Positions 7,973-16,802 are shown, numbered from the stretch's first letter. The stretch is DNA of 64,000 bases from Pseudoclavibacter terrae (GCF_008831075.1 NZ_WBJX01000003.1:124001-188000), one strand, 5' to 3'. The notes: generated by a model from the letters alone, not told the origin. Numbers and translations are program-made.

Positions 7973-9058
7973 TCAATTATGCGGATGCGCACCGACACTC
8001 GTGCGCGACTCCCAGGCAGCGGGGTCCCGAAGCTCGGCGAGCGCCTCGATGGTGCGGATGCGCACGTCGACGTCGTGGGTCGTCGCGGCGAGGATGACCT
8101 CGTCGGCCCCCGTTCGCTCGACGAGCCGGTCGATACCCTCCGCCACCGTCTCGGGCGTCCCGACCAGCTGTGTGCCGGTCGTCGCGTCGAAGAGCGAGCG
8201 GTCCTGCATGCGCGCGGCGTACGCTGCGGCGCCGTCCGGCGTGAGGACCCGGGTGGGTCGACCGAAGCGGATCTGATGCATCGCGGCGCGGCTCGGGAGC
8301 GCGAGACGCGTGGCCTCCTCGACGGTGTCGGCGGAGATCGCGGACACCGACACCATGAGGTGCGGCTCTGCCAGCACCGGAGACGGCACGAAGTGCTCGC
8401 GGTAGTGATCGGCCGCAGCCTTCGGGTCGGCGTGCATCGCGAAGTGATGGGCGAACGTGTACGGCAGGCCGAAGGCGGCGGCGAGCTCGGCCCCGTAGAG
8501 GCTCGAGCCGAGCAGCCAGATCTGCGGGTGGGTGTCGGCGCCTGGCGTCACGCGGAGGCGGGCGAGCACCTCGCGGTCGTGCTCGTCGCGCACGTCGCCG
8601 AGAAACCCCATCAGCTCGAGCACGTCGTTCGGGAACTCGTCGACGCGGTCGCGCGAGAGGTCGCGGCGCAGGGCGGCGGCTGTGAACGGGTCGGTGCCTG
8701 GGGCACGCCCCAAGCCGAGGTCGATGCGACCGGGATAGACGCATTCGAGGGCCGCGAACTGCTCGGCCACCACGAAGGGTGCGTGGTTGGGCAGCATCAC
8801 GCCACCCGAACCGAGCCGGATCCGGTTGGTCCCCGCTCCGAGCGCCGCGAGCAGCACCGGCGGGGTGGTCGAGGCGACGAGCTCCGTGTTGTGGTGCTCG
8901 GCGACCCAGTACCGGTGGTAGCCGAGCTCGTCGGCACGCTGCACGAGACGACGTGATGCGGCGATCGCGTCGGCGCTCGTCTGTCCTTCGGAGACCGGGA
9001 TGAGGTCGAGCACGGAGAGCTTGGTCGTTCCTGGCATGGCAGGGGCAACGTGTGCCAC
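7973..9058 (-). CDS. LLM-class flavin-dependent oxidoreductase
   Basis: A 361-residue TIM-barrel oxidoreductase resembling bacterial luciferase alkanal monooxygenases. Landmarks are the N-terminal LSVLDLIPVSEG, YWVAEHHN (catalytic His region), LGSGGVMLPNHAP and DLGLGRAPGTD. These proteins use FMNH2 or F420 to oxidise small organics. The GTG start gives a 7-residue extension before an ATG at 9037 that matches the usual family N-terminus better; neither has a clear ribosome site. It lies immediately upstream of the methyltransferase. The substrate is unknown. Confidence 0.88.
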   Translation of the reverse strand: MAHVAPAMPGTTKLSVLDLIPVSEGQTSADAIAASRRLVQRADELGYHRYWVAEHHNTELVASTTPPVLLAALGAGTNRIRLGSGGVMLPNHAPFVVAEQFAALECVYPGRIDLGLGRAPGTDPFTAAALRRDLSRDRVDEFPNDVLELMGFLGDVRDEHDREVLARLRVTPGADTHPQIWLLGSSLYGAELAAAFGLPYTFAHHFAMHADPKAAADHYREHFVPSPVLAEPHLMVSVSAISADTVEEATRLALPSRAAMHQIRFGRPTRVLTPDGAAAYAARMQDRSLFDATTGTQLVGTPETVAEGIDRLVERTGADEVILAATTHDVDVRIRTIEALAELRDPAAWESRTSVGAHPHN

Positions 9059-9204
9059 CCCGCCGCTATTCCTGGGCGGCCTCGGCGGACTCCAGGGGAG
9101 AACTCCCCGTCACCTGGGTTTTCGGCCAGTTCGCGGCCTGACTGTCGGTGGCCCTGCGTAGCATGACCAGGAACGGCATACCCAGCGTGCCGAAGGAGAC
9201 CCCC

Positions 9205-10290
9205 ATGACTCGACACCGTCGCCGACCGCGGGCGCTGCTCGCGAGCATCGGCGCGCTTGCCGCGGTCGTGCTGCTCGCAGGATGCTCGGTGAGTGCGACC
9301 GCGGTGCCCTCGGCCAACGGCTACGACGCGGTGGACGCCCCCATCGAGGGCGGAACGGTCAGCCTCCGCGACTCGTTCGAGTCGTCCCCCCAGGAGTCCC
9401 ACGACTTCTGGTCAGACCCCGACATGTTCAAGAACGCCGAGGGCTTCGACTACACCTCTCCAGACAACGGCATCACGGTCGGTGTCGGCGACCCCGCGAC
9501 GGGCGCATTCGTCGCCCCGACGACGGCGGTGCCTGCCGCCGAGTCACCGAATGGCTACGGCGACGTCACGGAGGCCGTGCCGTTCGACCGGGCTGGGCTC
9601 GGCGCATCCACCTTCGGCCGCCTCTACATGTCGTTCGCCAGCGGGCTCGCCGTCTGCTCGGCGACGGTCGTGAACTCGGGCGAACGCAACATCGTGGTCA
9701 CGGCGGCGCACTGCCTCGTCGACTTCGAGAGCAACAAGGCCGTCGCGAGCAACGTCGTCTTCATCCCGGGCGATCGCGGCGACGGCGCCGAGCAGCCATA
9801 CGGGCGCTGGGCGGCGACCGACTACAGCATCCCGCAGCACTTCCTCGACAACGCCAACTACGGCGACCAGGGCGTGTATGGCGACGGGTGGAACAACGAC
9901 TTCGCGTTCCTCGTGATGGAGGAGAAGGACGGGCAGCGCATCCAGGACGTGACGGGCGGCCAGGGCATCGCGTTCGGCGTGCCAGCGAAGGCGATCACGC
10001 AGGTCGGCTATCCGAGCGCGAGCCCATACGACGGGTCGGAGGAGTACATGTGCGCCTCAAGCCAGTGGAAGGAAGGCTCGGCCGGCGGGTACACGCACAT
10101 GTGCAGCATGACACCGGGAGGGTCCGGCGGAGCGTGGCTCGTCTACTACGACAAGAGCGTCGGGGCAGGCTACGTCGCCGCGACCTCCTCGACCGTCCTC
10201 TCGTCGGCGAATCCCCCGTTCCGCTGGGAGGGTTCGGTGCTCGGCCAGACCGCGCTCTCCCTGTACGACGAGCTCGGCGGAGGAGCCTGA
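9205..10290 (+). CDS. Trypsin-like serine protease anchored as a lipoprotein
   Basis: A 361-residue exported protein. Residues 1-27 form a lipoprotein signal with basic N-region, hydrophobic core and lipobox LAGC (lipidated Cys27). The chymotrypsin-fold triad is visible: His169 in VTAAHC, Asp232 in NNDFAFL and Ser307 in GGSGGA. It should therefore be an active extracytoplasmic endopeptidase attached to the membrane. The ATG at 9205 follows GAAGGAGA with good spacing. It is the first gene of a three-gene envelope operon; its stop overlaps the next start (TGATG). The target is unknown; cell-envelope maintenance or peptide processing are possibilities. Confidence 0.88.
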   Translation: MTRHRRRPRALLASIGALAAVVLLAGCSVSATAVPSANGYDAVDAPIEGGTVSLRDSFESSPQESHDFWSDPDMFKNAEGFDYTSPDNGITVGVGDPATGAFVAPTTAVPAAESPNGYGDVTEAVPFDRAGLGASTFGRLYMSFASGLAVCSATVVNSGERNIVVTAAHCLVDFESNKAVASNVVFIPGDRGDGAEQPYGRWAATDYSIPQHFLDNANYGDQGVYGDGWNNDFAFLVMEEKDGQRIQDVTGGQGIAFGVPAKAITQVGYPSASPYDGSEEYMCASSQWKEGSAGGYTHMCSMTPGGSGGAWLVYYDKSVGAGYVAATSSTVLSSANPPFRWEGSVLGQTALSLYDELGGGA

Positions 10291-11195
10291 TGCGCACGCG
10301 GCGGCTGGTGGCAGGCATGACGGCGCTCCTCGTCGGGCTCGTGCTGACGGGATGCGCGACGACGACGCCCACCGCGGTCGCGAACCACGAGGCCAAGCTC
10401 GAGTACCACGCGGACACCGGCGCGGAGCTGCTCGGCGACTCCCTCGTCGAAGGGCTCGCGGGTGTCGAGAACTTCTCCGCGACCGCCTACACGCACGGCA
10501 AGGCCTCGACCGGGGCGACGCTCAGCACGCAGCACGAGACGACCGTCGTCGGCGCCTCCTACGTCACGAAGGAGTCGACGGCCGAGCCGGGAACGTCGAT
10601 CGACGAGGTCCACATGGCGGGCAGCGGCTTCACCTACTACCTGTTCGGCAGCGCGTACACGACGGTCGTGGCGACGCCGTGGGCCCGGCTGCCGATGGGC
10701 GACCTCGACCGGGCGAACGACCCGCAGCGCACGTGCATCCTCGGCACCGTCATCTTCATGTGCAACCTCGTCGAAGCCTGGCAGCTCTCGAAAGAGAGCA
10801 ACGGCGAGGAGCTGCCCGAGAAGCTCGAGGTGTCCGCAGACGGCAACAAGCACTTCACGTCCGCCGTGACCTTCGACTCGCTCGAGGAGGCCGGCCTGTA
10901 CACGCTGGGGGACGACCTGCGATCGAAGCTCAGCGAGGACGAGCTCGGCACGCTCCTCCCCCTGCACGTGTGGGTGGGCACCGACGGCGTCGTGCAGAAG
11001 ATCGAGGTCAACGGCACGATGGACGCGGCGTCCCTCGACGTGGAGGTGCAGTTCGGCTTCGAGATCACCGGGACGCCGACCGCGGACGACCTGCCGGACG
11101 ACCCCGCGTCGCTCGCGCCGCAGTACGTGACGAACGTCACCGCAGACCAGGCGAGTGCCTTCTGGGATGCCATCGGAAATGCAAGGACCGGCTAG
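10290..11195 (+). CDS. Lipoprotein with a possible LprG/LppX-like fold
   Basis: A 301-residue lipoprotein: signal peptide with lipobox LTGC (Cys22), then a mostly beta-rich extracellular domain with alternating polar/hydrophobic strands and terminal VQFGFEITGTP-like strand. Size and pattern resemble LolA/LppX-type lipid-binding actinobacterial lipoproteins, but I see no decisive motif. The start ATG overlaps the protease stop and is preceded by AGGAG. It probably acts at the cell surface with the protease encoded just upstream. Confidence 0.75.
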   Translation: MRTRRLVAGMTALLVGLVLTGCATTTPTAVANHEAKLEYHADTGAELLGDSLVEGLAGVENFSATAYTHGKASTGATLSTQHETTVVGASYVTKESTAEPGTSIDEVHMAGSGFTYYLFGSAYTTVVATPWARLPMGDLDRANDPQRTCILGTVIFMCNLVEAWQLSKESNGEELPEKLEVSADGNKHFTSAVTFDSLEEAGLYTLGDDLRSKLSEDELGTLLPLHVWVGTDGVVQKIEVNGTMDAASLDVEVQFGFEITGTPTADDLPDDPASLAPQYVTNVTADQASAFWDAIGNARTG

Positions 11196-11245
11196 GGGTC
11201 GGCCGAGCTCATGAACGCAGCAGCAAGCAAGCTGGAGGCAGCACG

Positions 11246-12304
11246 ATGACCTTCCCACCGCAGGGCGGCCCGCAGCGGCCACACGATCCGCGCAACCAGC
11301 ACGATCCGCGCAGCCAGCATCCTGGACAGGCGCAGCCGAACGGGCAGCCGGGTGGGTCAGGGCAAGGGCACGGGGCGCCCAATGCTCACCCACCGCAGCA
11401 CGGGCAGAACCCGCAGCAGGGACAGCACGGCACTCCCCCCGGTGCCGCCGGCGCGCAGCAAAGCCGCCCAGGGCAGCCGGGCCAAGCAGGCCAGCCGGGC
11501 CAAACGGGCCAGGTGAGCCAGCCAGGCCAGCCCGGCCAGGCGTCTGGTCGCCCCACGTATCCCGGCGCTTCGGCCACGCCGCCAGGTGGCGCGGGCCAGG
11601 GCGCGGCTTGGGGCGGCGGCTCGAACTTCTCTCCGAGTTCAACGTCGGGCTCTTCATTCGGCCACAGCACACCTTCTGCGTACGGTTTCGGGTCGCCCTC
11701 GACCGGCGCACCCGCGGCGGGCGCTTCCACGGCGGGTGCTGGCTACGGGTCCGGTTACGGCGGGAGCACGAACTCCAGCTACGGTGCGCCTGCGGCGACG
11801 GGTTCCGGCTACGCGACGCCGAGCACCGGTTACGGACCGCAGGGGTCGGGGTACGGGTCTCCGGTTGGGGCCCCGCCTGCCGGGGTCCCGCCGACTCAGG
11901 GGTACGGGTACCAGCAGTCGACGGGGTACGCGACGCCAGGGGCGCCGGGCTCCGGTTTCGACGCGGCAGGCTCCGCTCAGAACGGCAAGCCGCGTCGCAG
12001 CTCTCGTCTCCTGCTGATCCTCGCCATTCCGGCGGCGGCGCTCATCGCTGGTCTCGGCGGCTACTTCCTCGGTGAGAGCAACGGCAGCGTCCTCGCGGCG
12101 GAGCCCCTGCAAGCGGAGGTGACGCGCGTGCTGCAGGAGGACTTCGGCCTCGTCGAGGTGAGCGACGTGGCCTGCCCGGAGCAGGTGAAGGCCGACCAGG
12201 GGGCCGAGTTCCAGTGCACGTTCACCTACGCGGAGCAGGACCAGTCGGTGACGGTCACGGTCTCTTCCGCCGACGGCCAGGTCGTCGTCGGCGCGCCGGA
12301 GTAG
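11246..12304 (+). CDS. Membrane-anchored DUF4333 protein with a long Pro/Gly/Gln-rich N-terminus
   Basis: A 352-residue protein. Residues 1-250 are low-complexity and disordered: first Gln/Pro/His-rich with short GQPGQ-type repeats, then Gly/Ser/Tyr/Thr-rich. A single transmembrane helix lies at about 251-275, and a DUF4333 domain with two Cys (near residues 308 and 322, likely a disulfide) forms the C-terminus outside the membrane. The start follows GGAGG. Such Gly/Pro/Tyr-rich cytoplasmic tails are common on actinobacterial membrane proteins. It closes the envelope operon begun by the serine protease; the role is unknown. Confidence 0.8.
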   Translation: MTFPPQGGPQRPHDPRNQHDPRSQHPGQAQPNGQPGGSGQGHGAPNAHPPQHGQNPQQGQHGTPPGAAGAQQSRPGQPGQAGQPGQTGQVSQPGQPGQASGRPTYPGASATPPGGAGQGAAWGGGSNFSPSSTSGSSFGHSTPSAYGFGSPSTGAPAAGASTAGAGYGSGYGGSTNSSYGAPAATGSGYATPSTGYGPQGSGYGSPVGAPPAGVPPTQGYGYQQSTGYATPGAPGSGFDAAGSAQNGKPRRSSRLLLILAIPAAALIAGLGGYFLGESNGSVLAAEPLQAEVTRVLQEDFGLVEVSDVACPEQVKADQGAEFQCTFTYAEQDQSVTVTVSSADGQVVVGAPE

Positions 12305-12315
12305 ACGCGGCGGAG

Positions 12316-12696
12316 TCAGGCGTCCCAGTAAGCGCGAAGCGCGCTGGCGACGTCGTCACGTGCAACCCCGTGCCGCTTTGCACTCGCCACAGTCGCCCGC
12401 ACCTGCGCAGCGACGTCGCCGGGGAGCAAAGCGCCTGACTCAGCGACTCGCGTCCCGGCTCGCCCGCGCGAGACGACCAGTCCCTCCTGTTCGAGCATTT
12501 TGTACGCTTTTGCGGCGGTCCCAAGGGCGACTTCGAGGTCGATCGTGCTCTGACGTACCGTTGGCAGCTTGTCCCCGGCCCCCAAGCGCCCCGAGACGAT
12601 GAGCCCCTTGAAGTAGTCGTAAATCTGTTCGGCCGAGCGAATCACACCGCCCGACGGAGACGTCAGTGAGTCATTCGCCGCCGTGCGCCCAGTCAC
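12316..12696 (-). CDS. GntR-family regulator of the short YtrA type
   Basis: A 126-residue protein: a GntR winged helix-turn-helix (AEQIYDYFKGLIVSGRLGAG, then KLPTVRQSTIDLEVALGTAAKAYKMLEQEGL) and a C-terminal helical tail of about 45 residues with no effector domain, as in YtrA-type regulators. The GTG start at 12696 overlaps the upstream membrane-protein stop as GTGA. An in-frame upstream extension lies inside that gene and is not needed. YtrA regulators usually repress their own operon with transport or membrane genes, which fits here. Confidence 0.85.
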   Translation of the reverse strand: MTGRTAANDSLTSPSGGVIRSAEQIYDYFKGLIVSGRLGAGDKLPTVRQSTIDLEVALGTAAKAYKMLEQEGLVVSRGRAGTRVAESGALLPGDVAAQVRATVASAKRHGVARDDVASALRAYWDA

Positions 12697-13727
12697 TGAC
12701 CGACCTCGGTGACTGACCGAGCCGCACCATGGGCGGTATACAACCCTCGACGGGCGATCAGCGACGGAAGCCACCAGACCGTGCCTCCAAGCAGGACTAG
12801 CGTCAGCCCAACTGGGCGGACCAGCGCCGCCAGAGCAAGAAGAACCCGGCTCAGCGCTTCGAATTCCCCGCCAATCGGAATCGACTCAATGCTCTCTGTG
12901 CTCATGAACCCCCACGGCAGGCCAGCATTGCCGATATCGCGAAGCGCGATCGCAGTCGTGAGGAGAACAGCTCCGGTGAGCAGCAACGTCGCTGAAGATG
13001 CAAGAGCAGAACGCACCTGAGCCTCACCCGCAGCGGTCTCAGGGCGGCGATACGGACGCAGTGCGTTCTCGCGCAGCACGAACCAGACCGCCACGACAGC
13101 CAACCCCGTGATGACAAGCACGGGCGCGCTGTACGACCAGCCGAAGTAATCCATCCCCTCTTCCTGCAGCGCTCGGCTGTCGCCGTAGATCTCGTACCCT
13201 CTGGTCCGCAGGAGACGGAATGCCCCGTCAACGGCCTGCGAAGATTGCATCCCCGCAAGGATGGAGACGCTCGCGAGCGTGCCAAGTGCCACCGACGCGC
13301 ACCACAGCGAGCTCCGACTGCTGAAGGTCGACCAGTCTCGGGCCGCGGTCGGAGGAACTCGCACCTCGACGTCGCGCCGGGCTCGCCTCAGTACCACTGC
13401 AGCAAGGATGAGAGGCACGATCAGAGCAGCGGGAGGTCCCACGTATCGCCACCAAATGAAGTTCGTCGTCCAATCAGGATTCACGAACATCGTCGCTGCC
13501 AGATCACGAACCAGTTCCTGAGCCAGGAACACCAAGACCGCACCGATCGCCAGCAGGAAAAACACGAACCGGTCCCTCGTCGACACAGCATCGACGTTGC
13601 CGTCGCGCCCTACCGCTCGCACTCGCATCGCCAAGATGACCAGTACGGCGACGACGGATGCAACCCAACCGTGTGCGTAGAGGACGGACCAAGGATCCGA
13701 AATCGCGATCTGCAGCCATGCAGGCAT
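12693..13727 (-). CDS. Polytopic membrane protein of unknown function paired with YtrA regulator
   Basis: A 344-residue protein with about eight hydrophobic segments spread over its length and short basic cytoplasmic loops (for example RRARRDVEVRVPP). I recognise no family motif. It is followed by the YtrA-type regulator in a 4-nt overlap, and preceded by an AT-rich spacer with an inverted repeat that could be the operator. Base composition is slightly less GC-biased than neighbours and it uses more non-optimal codons, which may hint at transfer. Confidence 0.7.
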   Translation of the reverse strand: MPAWLQIAISDPWSVLYAHGWVASVVAVLVILAMRVRAVGRDGNVDAVSTRDRFVFFLLAIGAVLVFLAQELVRDLAATMFVNPDWTTNFIWWRYVGPPAALIVPLILAAVVLRRARRDVEVRVPPTAARDWSTFSSRSSLWCASVALGTLASVSILAGMQSSQAVDGAFRLLRTRGYEIYGDSRALQEEGMDYFGWSYSAPVLVITGLAVVAVWFVLRENALRPYRRPETAAGEAQVRSALASSATLLLTGAVLLTTAIALRDIGNAGLPWGFMSTESIESIPIGGEFEALSRVLLALAALVRPVGLTLVLLGGTVWWLPSLIARRGLYTAHGAARSVTEVGQ

Positions 13728-13753
13728 GTTGCCCCCTCGTTTGTTCCACTGAA

Positions 13754-13780
13754 ACGTAACGAATTACGTATCGTTAACGT
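13754..13780. promoter_or_regulatory. Imperfect palindrome, candidate YtrA operator
   Basis: ACGTAACGA at 13754-13762 and TCGTTAACGT at 13771-13780 are inverted arms with one extra base on the right, about 27 nt upstream of the membrane-protein start. It is the most AT-rich stretch nearby and a plausible site for the co-encoded GntR/YtrA protein. Confidence 0.45.
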
Positions 13781-13806
13781 AGAACAAAACCCGACTGTGT
13801 GCAACG

Positions 13807-13888
13807 CCTGTCCAACATCAGTGCGAAATTGGCCCTGATAGTCCCGCTGGAGCCACCAAGGCGGAATATCGCACTGAAGTTGGACAGG
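13807..13888. repeat. Family A palindromic element, copy 1
   Basis: Arms of 20 nt at 13807-13826 and 13869-13888 are inverted copies with a single mismatch; each contains the core CCAACwTCAGTGC. The 42-nt centre is GC-rich. It lies between the unknown membrane protein start and the NUDIX stop. A second copy sits at 50896-50975. Confidence 0.75.
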
Positions 13889-13935
13889 ACTTGCGCAGCT
13901 CACCACCGGAGCAACCCTTGAATCAGCCGGGTCGG

Positions 13936-14550
13936 CTACGAGGTTCCGTTCGGCGCGACGATCGGCAGCGCGACGCCATCGACGAGCAGCTCGCACTCGG
14001 GGCGGTCGGCAACCGCGACAGCGACGCGCGACGCGAGGTGCTCGGGCATATCGGGGAGCGCATCCACTGGGAACCAGGCGACGTCCACCGACTCGTCGTC
14101 GCCCACGGCGGCCTCTCCGGAGACCCACGTGCATCGGAAGACGAGGTCGCAGTACTGAGCCCGGTCGCCGGTCGCGTGCACGATCTTCGGCGAGACGCTC
14201 AACCGCACGAGCCGGTGGACGCGCACCTCGACCATCGCCTCCTCAAGGCTCTCCCGCACGGCCGCCGTCGCGGGATGCTCACCGGGGTCGACGATGCCCG
14301 TCACGGGACTCCACACCCCGTTGTCTGAACGACGAACCAGCAGCACCTCTTCACCGGCGGGCACAGTCTCACCGGCCGGCAAAGTCTCACCGGCCCGCAC
14401 AGACTCGGCAGGCGTCCGAGACCCTTCGAACGGCGGCGCGTCGGAGCCTGCACGGGGACGAATGATGACAGCGGTCGCACCGGCAAGCCAGAGCGGATGC
14501 TCCGGCCCGATCTTGGCGCGCAGGTCGGCGACGAATTCAGGAATCGGCAT
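13936..14550 (-). CDS. NUDIX hydrolase with a repetitive insertion
   Basis: A 204-residue NUDIX-fold protein. The NUDIX box runs from Gly85 (GIVDPGE) through RESLEEA at 99-105, so the metal-binding Glu residues are present, but the final family Gly is Ala. Between the first strands (residues 47-67) there is an insertion with three near-identical units of AGET[LV]PAGE type. The domain is like MutT/ADP-ribose pyrophosphatase-type proteins that use a broad nucleotide set; the substrate is unknown. Its start lies 5 nt after the VIT1-fusion stop, so it is likely co-transcribed with it. Confidence 0.85.
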   Translation of the reverse strand: MPIPEFVADLRAKIGPEHPLWLAGATAVIIRPRAGSDAPPFEGSRTPAESVRAGETLPAGETVPAGEEVLLVRRSDNGVWSPVTGIVDPGEHPATAAVRESLEEAMVEVRVHRLVRLSVSPKIVHATGDRAQYCDLVFRCTWVSGEAAVGDDESVDVAWFPVDALPDMPEHLASRVAVAVADRPECELLVDGVALPIVAPNGTS

Positions 14551-14555
14551 GGGGC

Positions 14556-15674
14556 CTATCCAACCGCAACGCCGAAGATGAGGCCCAGCACGTAGGTGAC
14601 GGCGGCCGCCCCGTATCCGATGAGCAGCTGGCGTCCAGCGCGGCGCCACGGCGGGCCGCCGGAGAGCACGCCGACGATGGCGCCGGTCGTGAGCAGCGCG
14701 ATGCCCACGATGATCGCGGAGACGATGACGGCCGTCAGCCCGCTCAGGCCGAAGATGTAGGGCAGCACTGGCAGGAGTGCGCCGGCGGCGAAGAAGCCGA
14801 AGCTCGAGAGCGCCGCCGTCCACGCCGTGCCGAGCTCTTCGTGTTCCTCATCCGCGGCCTGCAGGGCGATGGGGCCAGAGGCGGGGTCAGCTCCCTGCAG
14901 CGCGAACACACGATGCGCGTACTTGCGCGCCTCGGCCTCGTCCATGCCGCGCGCCCGGTACACGAGCTCCAGCTCGTTCGCGTTGACGTCGAGCCGCTGA
15001 ATGGTCTGCGGCGTGTCCGGACTGGGCGTGGATGCCTGCAGCAGCTCGCGCTGCGACCGCACCGACACGTACTCTCCGGCCGCCATCGAGAGGGCACCGG
15101 CGAGCAGACCGGAGAGCCCGGTCGCGAGGATGATGACGGTCGACGCTCCGGTCGCGCCGATGCCGAGCACCAGGGCGAGGTTCGAGACGAGCCCGTCGTT
15201 CGCTCCGAACACGGCAGCCCTGAACATGCCCGACATGCGGGACCGGCTTCGCATCGCGAGCCCGCGCACAACCTCTTCGTGGATGCGCTCGTCAGCGGCC
15301 ATCTCCGGCGTCGCATCCGCTTCCCGCTCGTACGGGGACCTGGATTCGGCGCGCTGGATGAGGGCAAGCACGAACAGGGAGCCGAAGCGGCGAGCGAACC
15401 AGCCGAAGAGGCGCGTGCCGAGGTGAGCGCGGACGCCGCCGTCACCGGCGGGGCCGAGGAGCCGCAGCCAGTGCTCTTCGTGGCGCACTTCGGCGTTCGC
15501 GAGGCCGAGGAGAATCTCCCTCTCCTCACCGTCCCGCTTCGCGGCGAGGTCCCGGTACACGGACCCCTCGGCGCGTTCATCGGCGAGGTAGCGACGCCAG
15601 CGGCGGATGTCCGCGGAGGTGGGTTCCCGTGTGAGATCCCCGGTCCCCGGAACTGGCGGTGGTGTCTGTGGCAT
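14556..15674 (-). CDS. Ferritin-like / VIT1-CCC1 fusion (iron or manganese transporter)
   Basis: A 372-residue protein joining an N-terminal ferritin/rubrerythrin-like four-helix domain (about 18-140; Glu/His pairs such as DLAAKRDGEERE and EVRHEEHW) to a VIT1/CCC1 membrane domain (about 150-370). The second part shows FGANDGLVSNLALVLGIGA and SMAAGEYVSVRSQRE, both typical of VIT1 proteins. Such fusions (MbfA-like) move iron or manganese out of the cytoplasm, the ferritin-like domain binding metal. It has about five transmembrane helices. It starts the short operon with the NUDIX gene. No iron-box was recognised upstream. Confidence 0.88.
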   Translation of the reverse strand: MPQTPPPVPGTGDLTREPTSADIRRWRRYLADERAEGSVYRDLAAKRDGEEREILLGLANAEVRHEEHWLRLLGPAGDGGVRAHLGTRLFGWFARRFGSLFVLALIQRAESRSPYEREADATPEMAADERIHEEVVRGLAMRSRSRMSGMFRAAVFGANDGLVSNLALVLGIGATGASTVIILATGLSGLLAGALSMAAGEYVSVRSQRELLQASTPSPDTPQTIQRLDVNANELELVYRARGMDEAEARKYAHRVFALQGADPASGPIALQAADEEHEELGTAWTAALSSFGFFAAGALLPVLPYIFGLSGLTAVIVSAIIVGIALLTTGAIVGVLSGGPPWRRAGRQLLIGYGAAAVTYVLGLIFGVAVG

Positions 15675-15813
15675 GGCCGTGCATCCTTCGTGCGGATGCC
15701 TCGAGCCCAGTGGAGCACGGGCATCGTTGGCAACGTTCAGCCAACGCTACGCGCGCGCCTCCTGGTTTCCGCAACCTCGCGCAGATGTTCGGCGCACCTG
15801 AGCGGGGTCGAGC

Positions 15814-16419
15814 TCACTGTCCGGGAGCGCCGGCCTCGGTCACGGAGACGTCCGCGCGCGTGAAGTTCATGAAGGAGCGGGATGCGGTCGGTCCGCGCTG
15901 CCCGAGGTACCTGGAGCTGTAGATCGCTGACCCGTAGGGGTGCTCTGCGGCGCTGGAGAGCTGGAAGAAGCAGAGCTGCCCGATCTTCATCCCGGGCCAG
16001 AGCTTGATCGGCAGGGTCGCCACGTTGGAGAGCTCCAGGGTCACGTGGCCGGTGAAGCCGGGGTCGATGAAGCCGGCCGTCGAGTGGGTGAGGAGTCCGA
16101 GGCGGCCGAGCGAGCTCTTGCCTTCGAGGCGGGCGGCGACGTCGTCGCCGAGGGTGACGCGTTCGAACGTGGAGGCGAGGACGAACTCCCCCGGATGCAG
16201 GACGAACGGCTCGTCGGGCTTCGACTCCACGAGTCGCGTCAGCTCTGGCTGCTCCTCCGACGGGTCGATGAACGGGTACCGGTGGTTGTCGAACAGCCGG
16301 AAGTACCTGTCGAGGCGCACGTCGATGCTCGACGGCTGGATGAGCGCCGGCTCGTACGGCTCGAGGCCGATGCGGCCAGTCTCGACGCCCTGTTTGATGT
16401 CCCGATCGCTGAGAAGCAC
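15814..16419 (-). CDS. dcd: dCTP deaminase, probably bifunctional with dUTPase
   Basis: A 201-residue Dcd homologue, complete and with family length. The N-terminus (MLLSDRDIK) and the core [33 protein letters not shown] and [11 protein letters not shown] are strongly conserved. Actinobacterial and archaeal enzymes with the HSTAG-type active-site segment convert dCTP to dUMP in one step. It stands alone, divergent from a tiny membrane ORF. Confidence 0.95.
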   Translation of the reverse strand: MLLSDRDIKQGVETGRIGLEPYEPALIQPSSIDVRLDRYFRLFDNHRYPFIDPSEEQPELTRLVESKPDEPFVLHPGEFVLASTFERVTLGDDVAARLEGKSSLGRLGLLTHSTAGFIDPGFTGHVTLELSNVATLPIKLWPGMKIGQLCFFQLSSAAEHPYGSAIYSSRYLGQRGPTASRSFMNFTRADVSVTEAGAPGQ

Positions 16420-16466
16420 GTCGCCAGCCTAGTTGCTCGCCGGAACCCGACGGCTAGGCTCAGCCC

Positions 16467-16640
16467 GTGAGCAGAAACGTGTGGACCGTCATCGGGGTTG
16501 TCGTGGCCGTCGTCATCGCGTGGTGGCTTGTCGATGTGCTCTTCCACCTGGCGTGGATGGTTGCCCGCCTGAGCATCGTCGCGGTGGTCGCTGTCATCGT
16601 GTTCTTCGTCATCCGGGCCCTGGTCACGAAGCGCGACTGA
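16467..16640 (+). CDS. Small two-helix membrane protein (57 aa)
   Basis: Starting at GTG 16467 there is a 57-residue frame: short basic N-terminus, a hydrophobic helix at residues 7-29, a brief polar turn (WMVARL) and a second helix at 36-53, ending in VTKRD. The positive charges at both ends fit a hairpin with both termini inside. It ends just upstream of the tRNA-Gly promoter. Frame composition and clean topology support a real gene, though no family is recognised. Confidence 0.6.
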   Translation: MSRNVWTVIGVVVAVVIAWWLVDVLFHLAWMVARLSIVAVVAVIVFFVIRALVTKRD

Positions 16641-16657
16641 CGCCGACGCCTGCGCTC

Positions 16658-16688
16658 TTGCACCCTCCGAGCGGCGTGCATGTACGAT
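16658..16688 (+). promoter_or_regulatory. Likely promoter of tRNA-Gly
   Basis: TTGCAC at 16658-16663 and TACGAT at 16683-16688 resemble -35 and -10 boxes, spaced 19 nt, ending 33 nt before the tRNA 5' end. Confidence 0.45.
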
Positions 16689-16721
16689 GGTCGAGTTCAC
16701 GGGCCAGCGGCCAGTGGATGC

Positions 16722-16795
16722 GCGGATGTAGTTCAATGGTAGAACTTCAGCTTCCCAAGCTGATAGCGCGGGTTCGATTCCCGTCATCCGCTCCA
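16722..16795 (+). tRNA. tRNA-Gly (anticodon CCC)
   Basis: The acceptor arms GCGGATG and CATCCGC pair perfectly, the anticodon stem TCAGC/GCTGA encloses the loop TTCCCAA (anticodon CCC), and the T-arm is GCGGG-TTCGATT-CCCGT. The D-loop holds TTCAATGGTAGAA. The discriminator is T at 16792, and CCA is encoded at 16793-16795. It reads GGG codons. Confidence 0.97.
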
Positions 16796-16802
16796 CGAAG
16801 AA

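Noticed and set aside
15725-15746. CGTTGG...CCAACG hairpin between the VIT1 fusion and dcd
   Set aside because: Only 6 bp and no T-tract; it is too weak to call a terminator or a metal-box.
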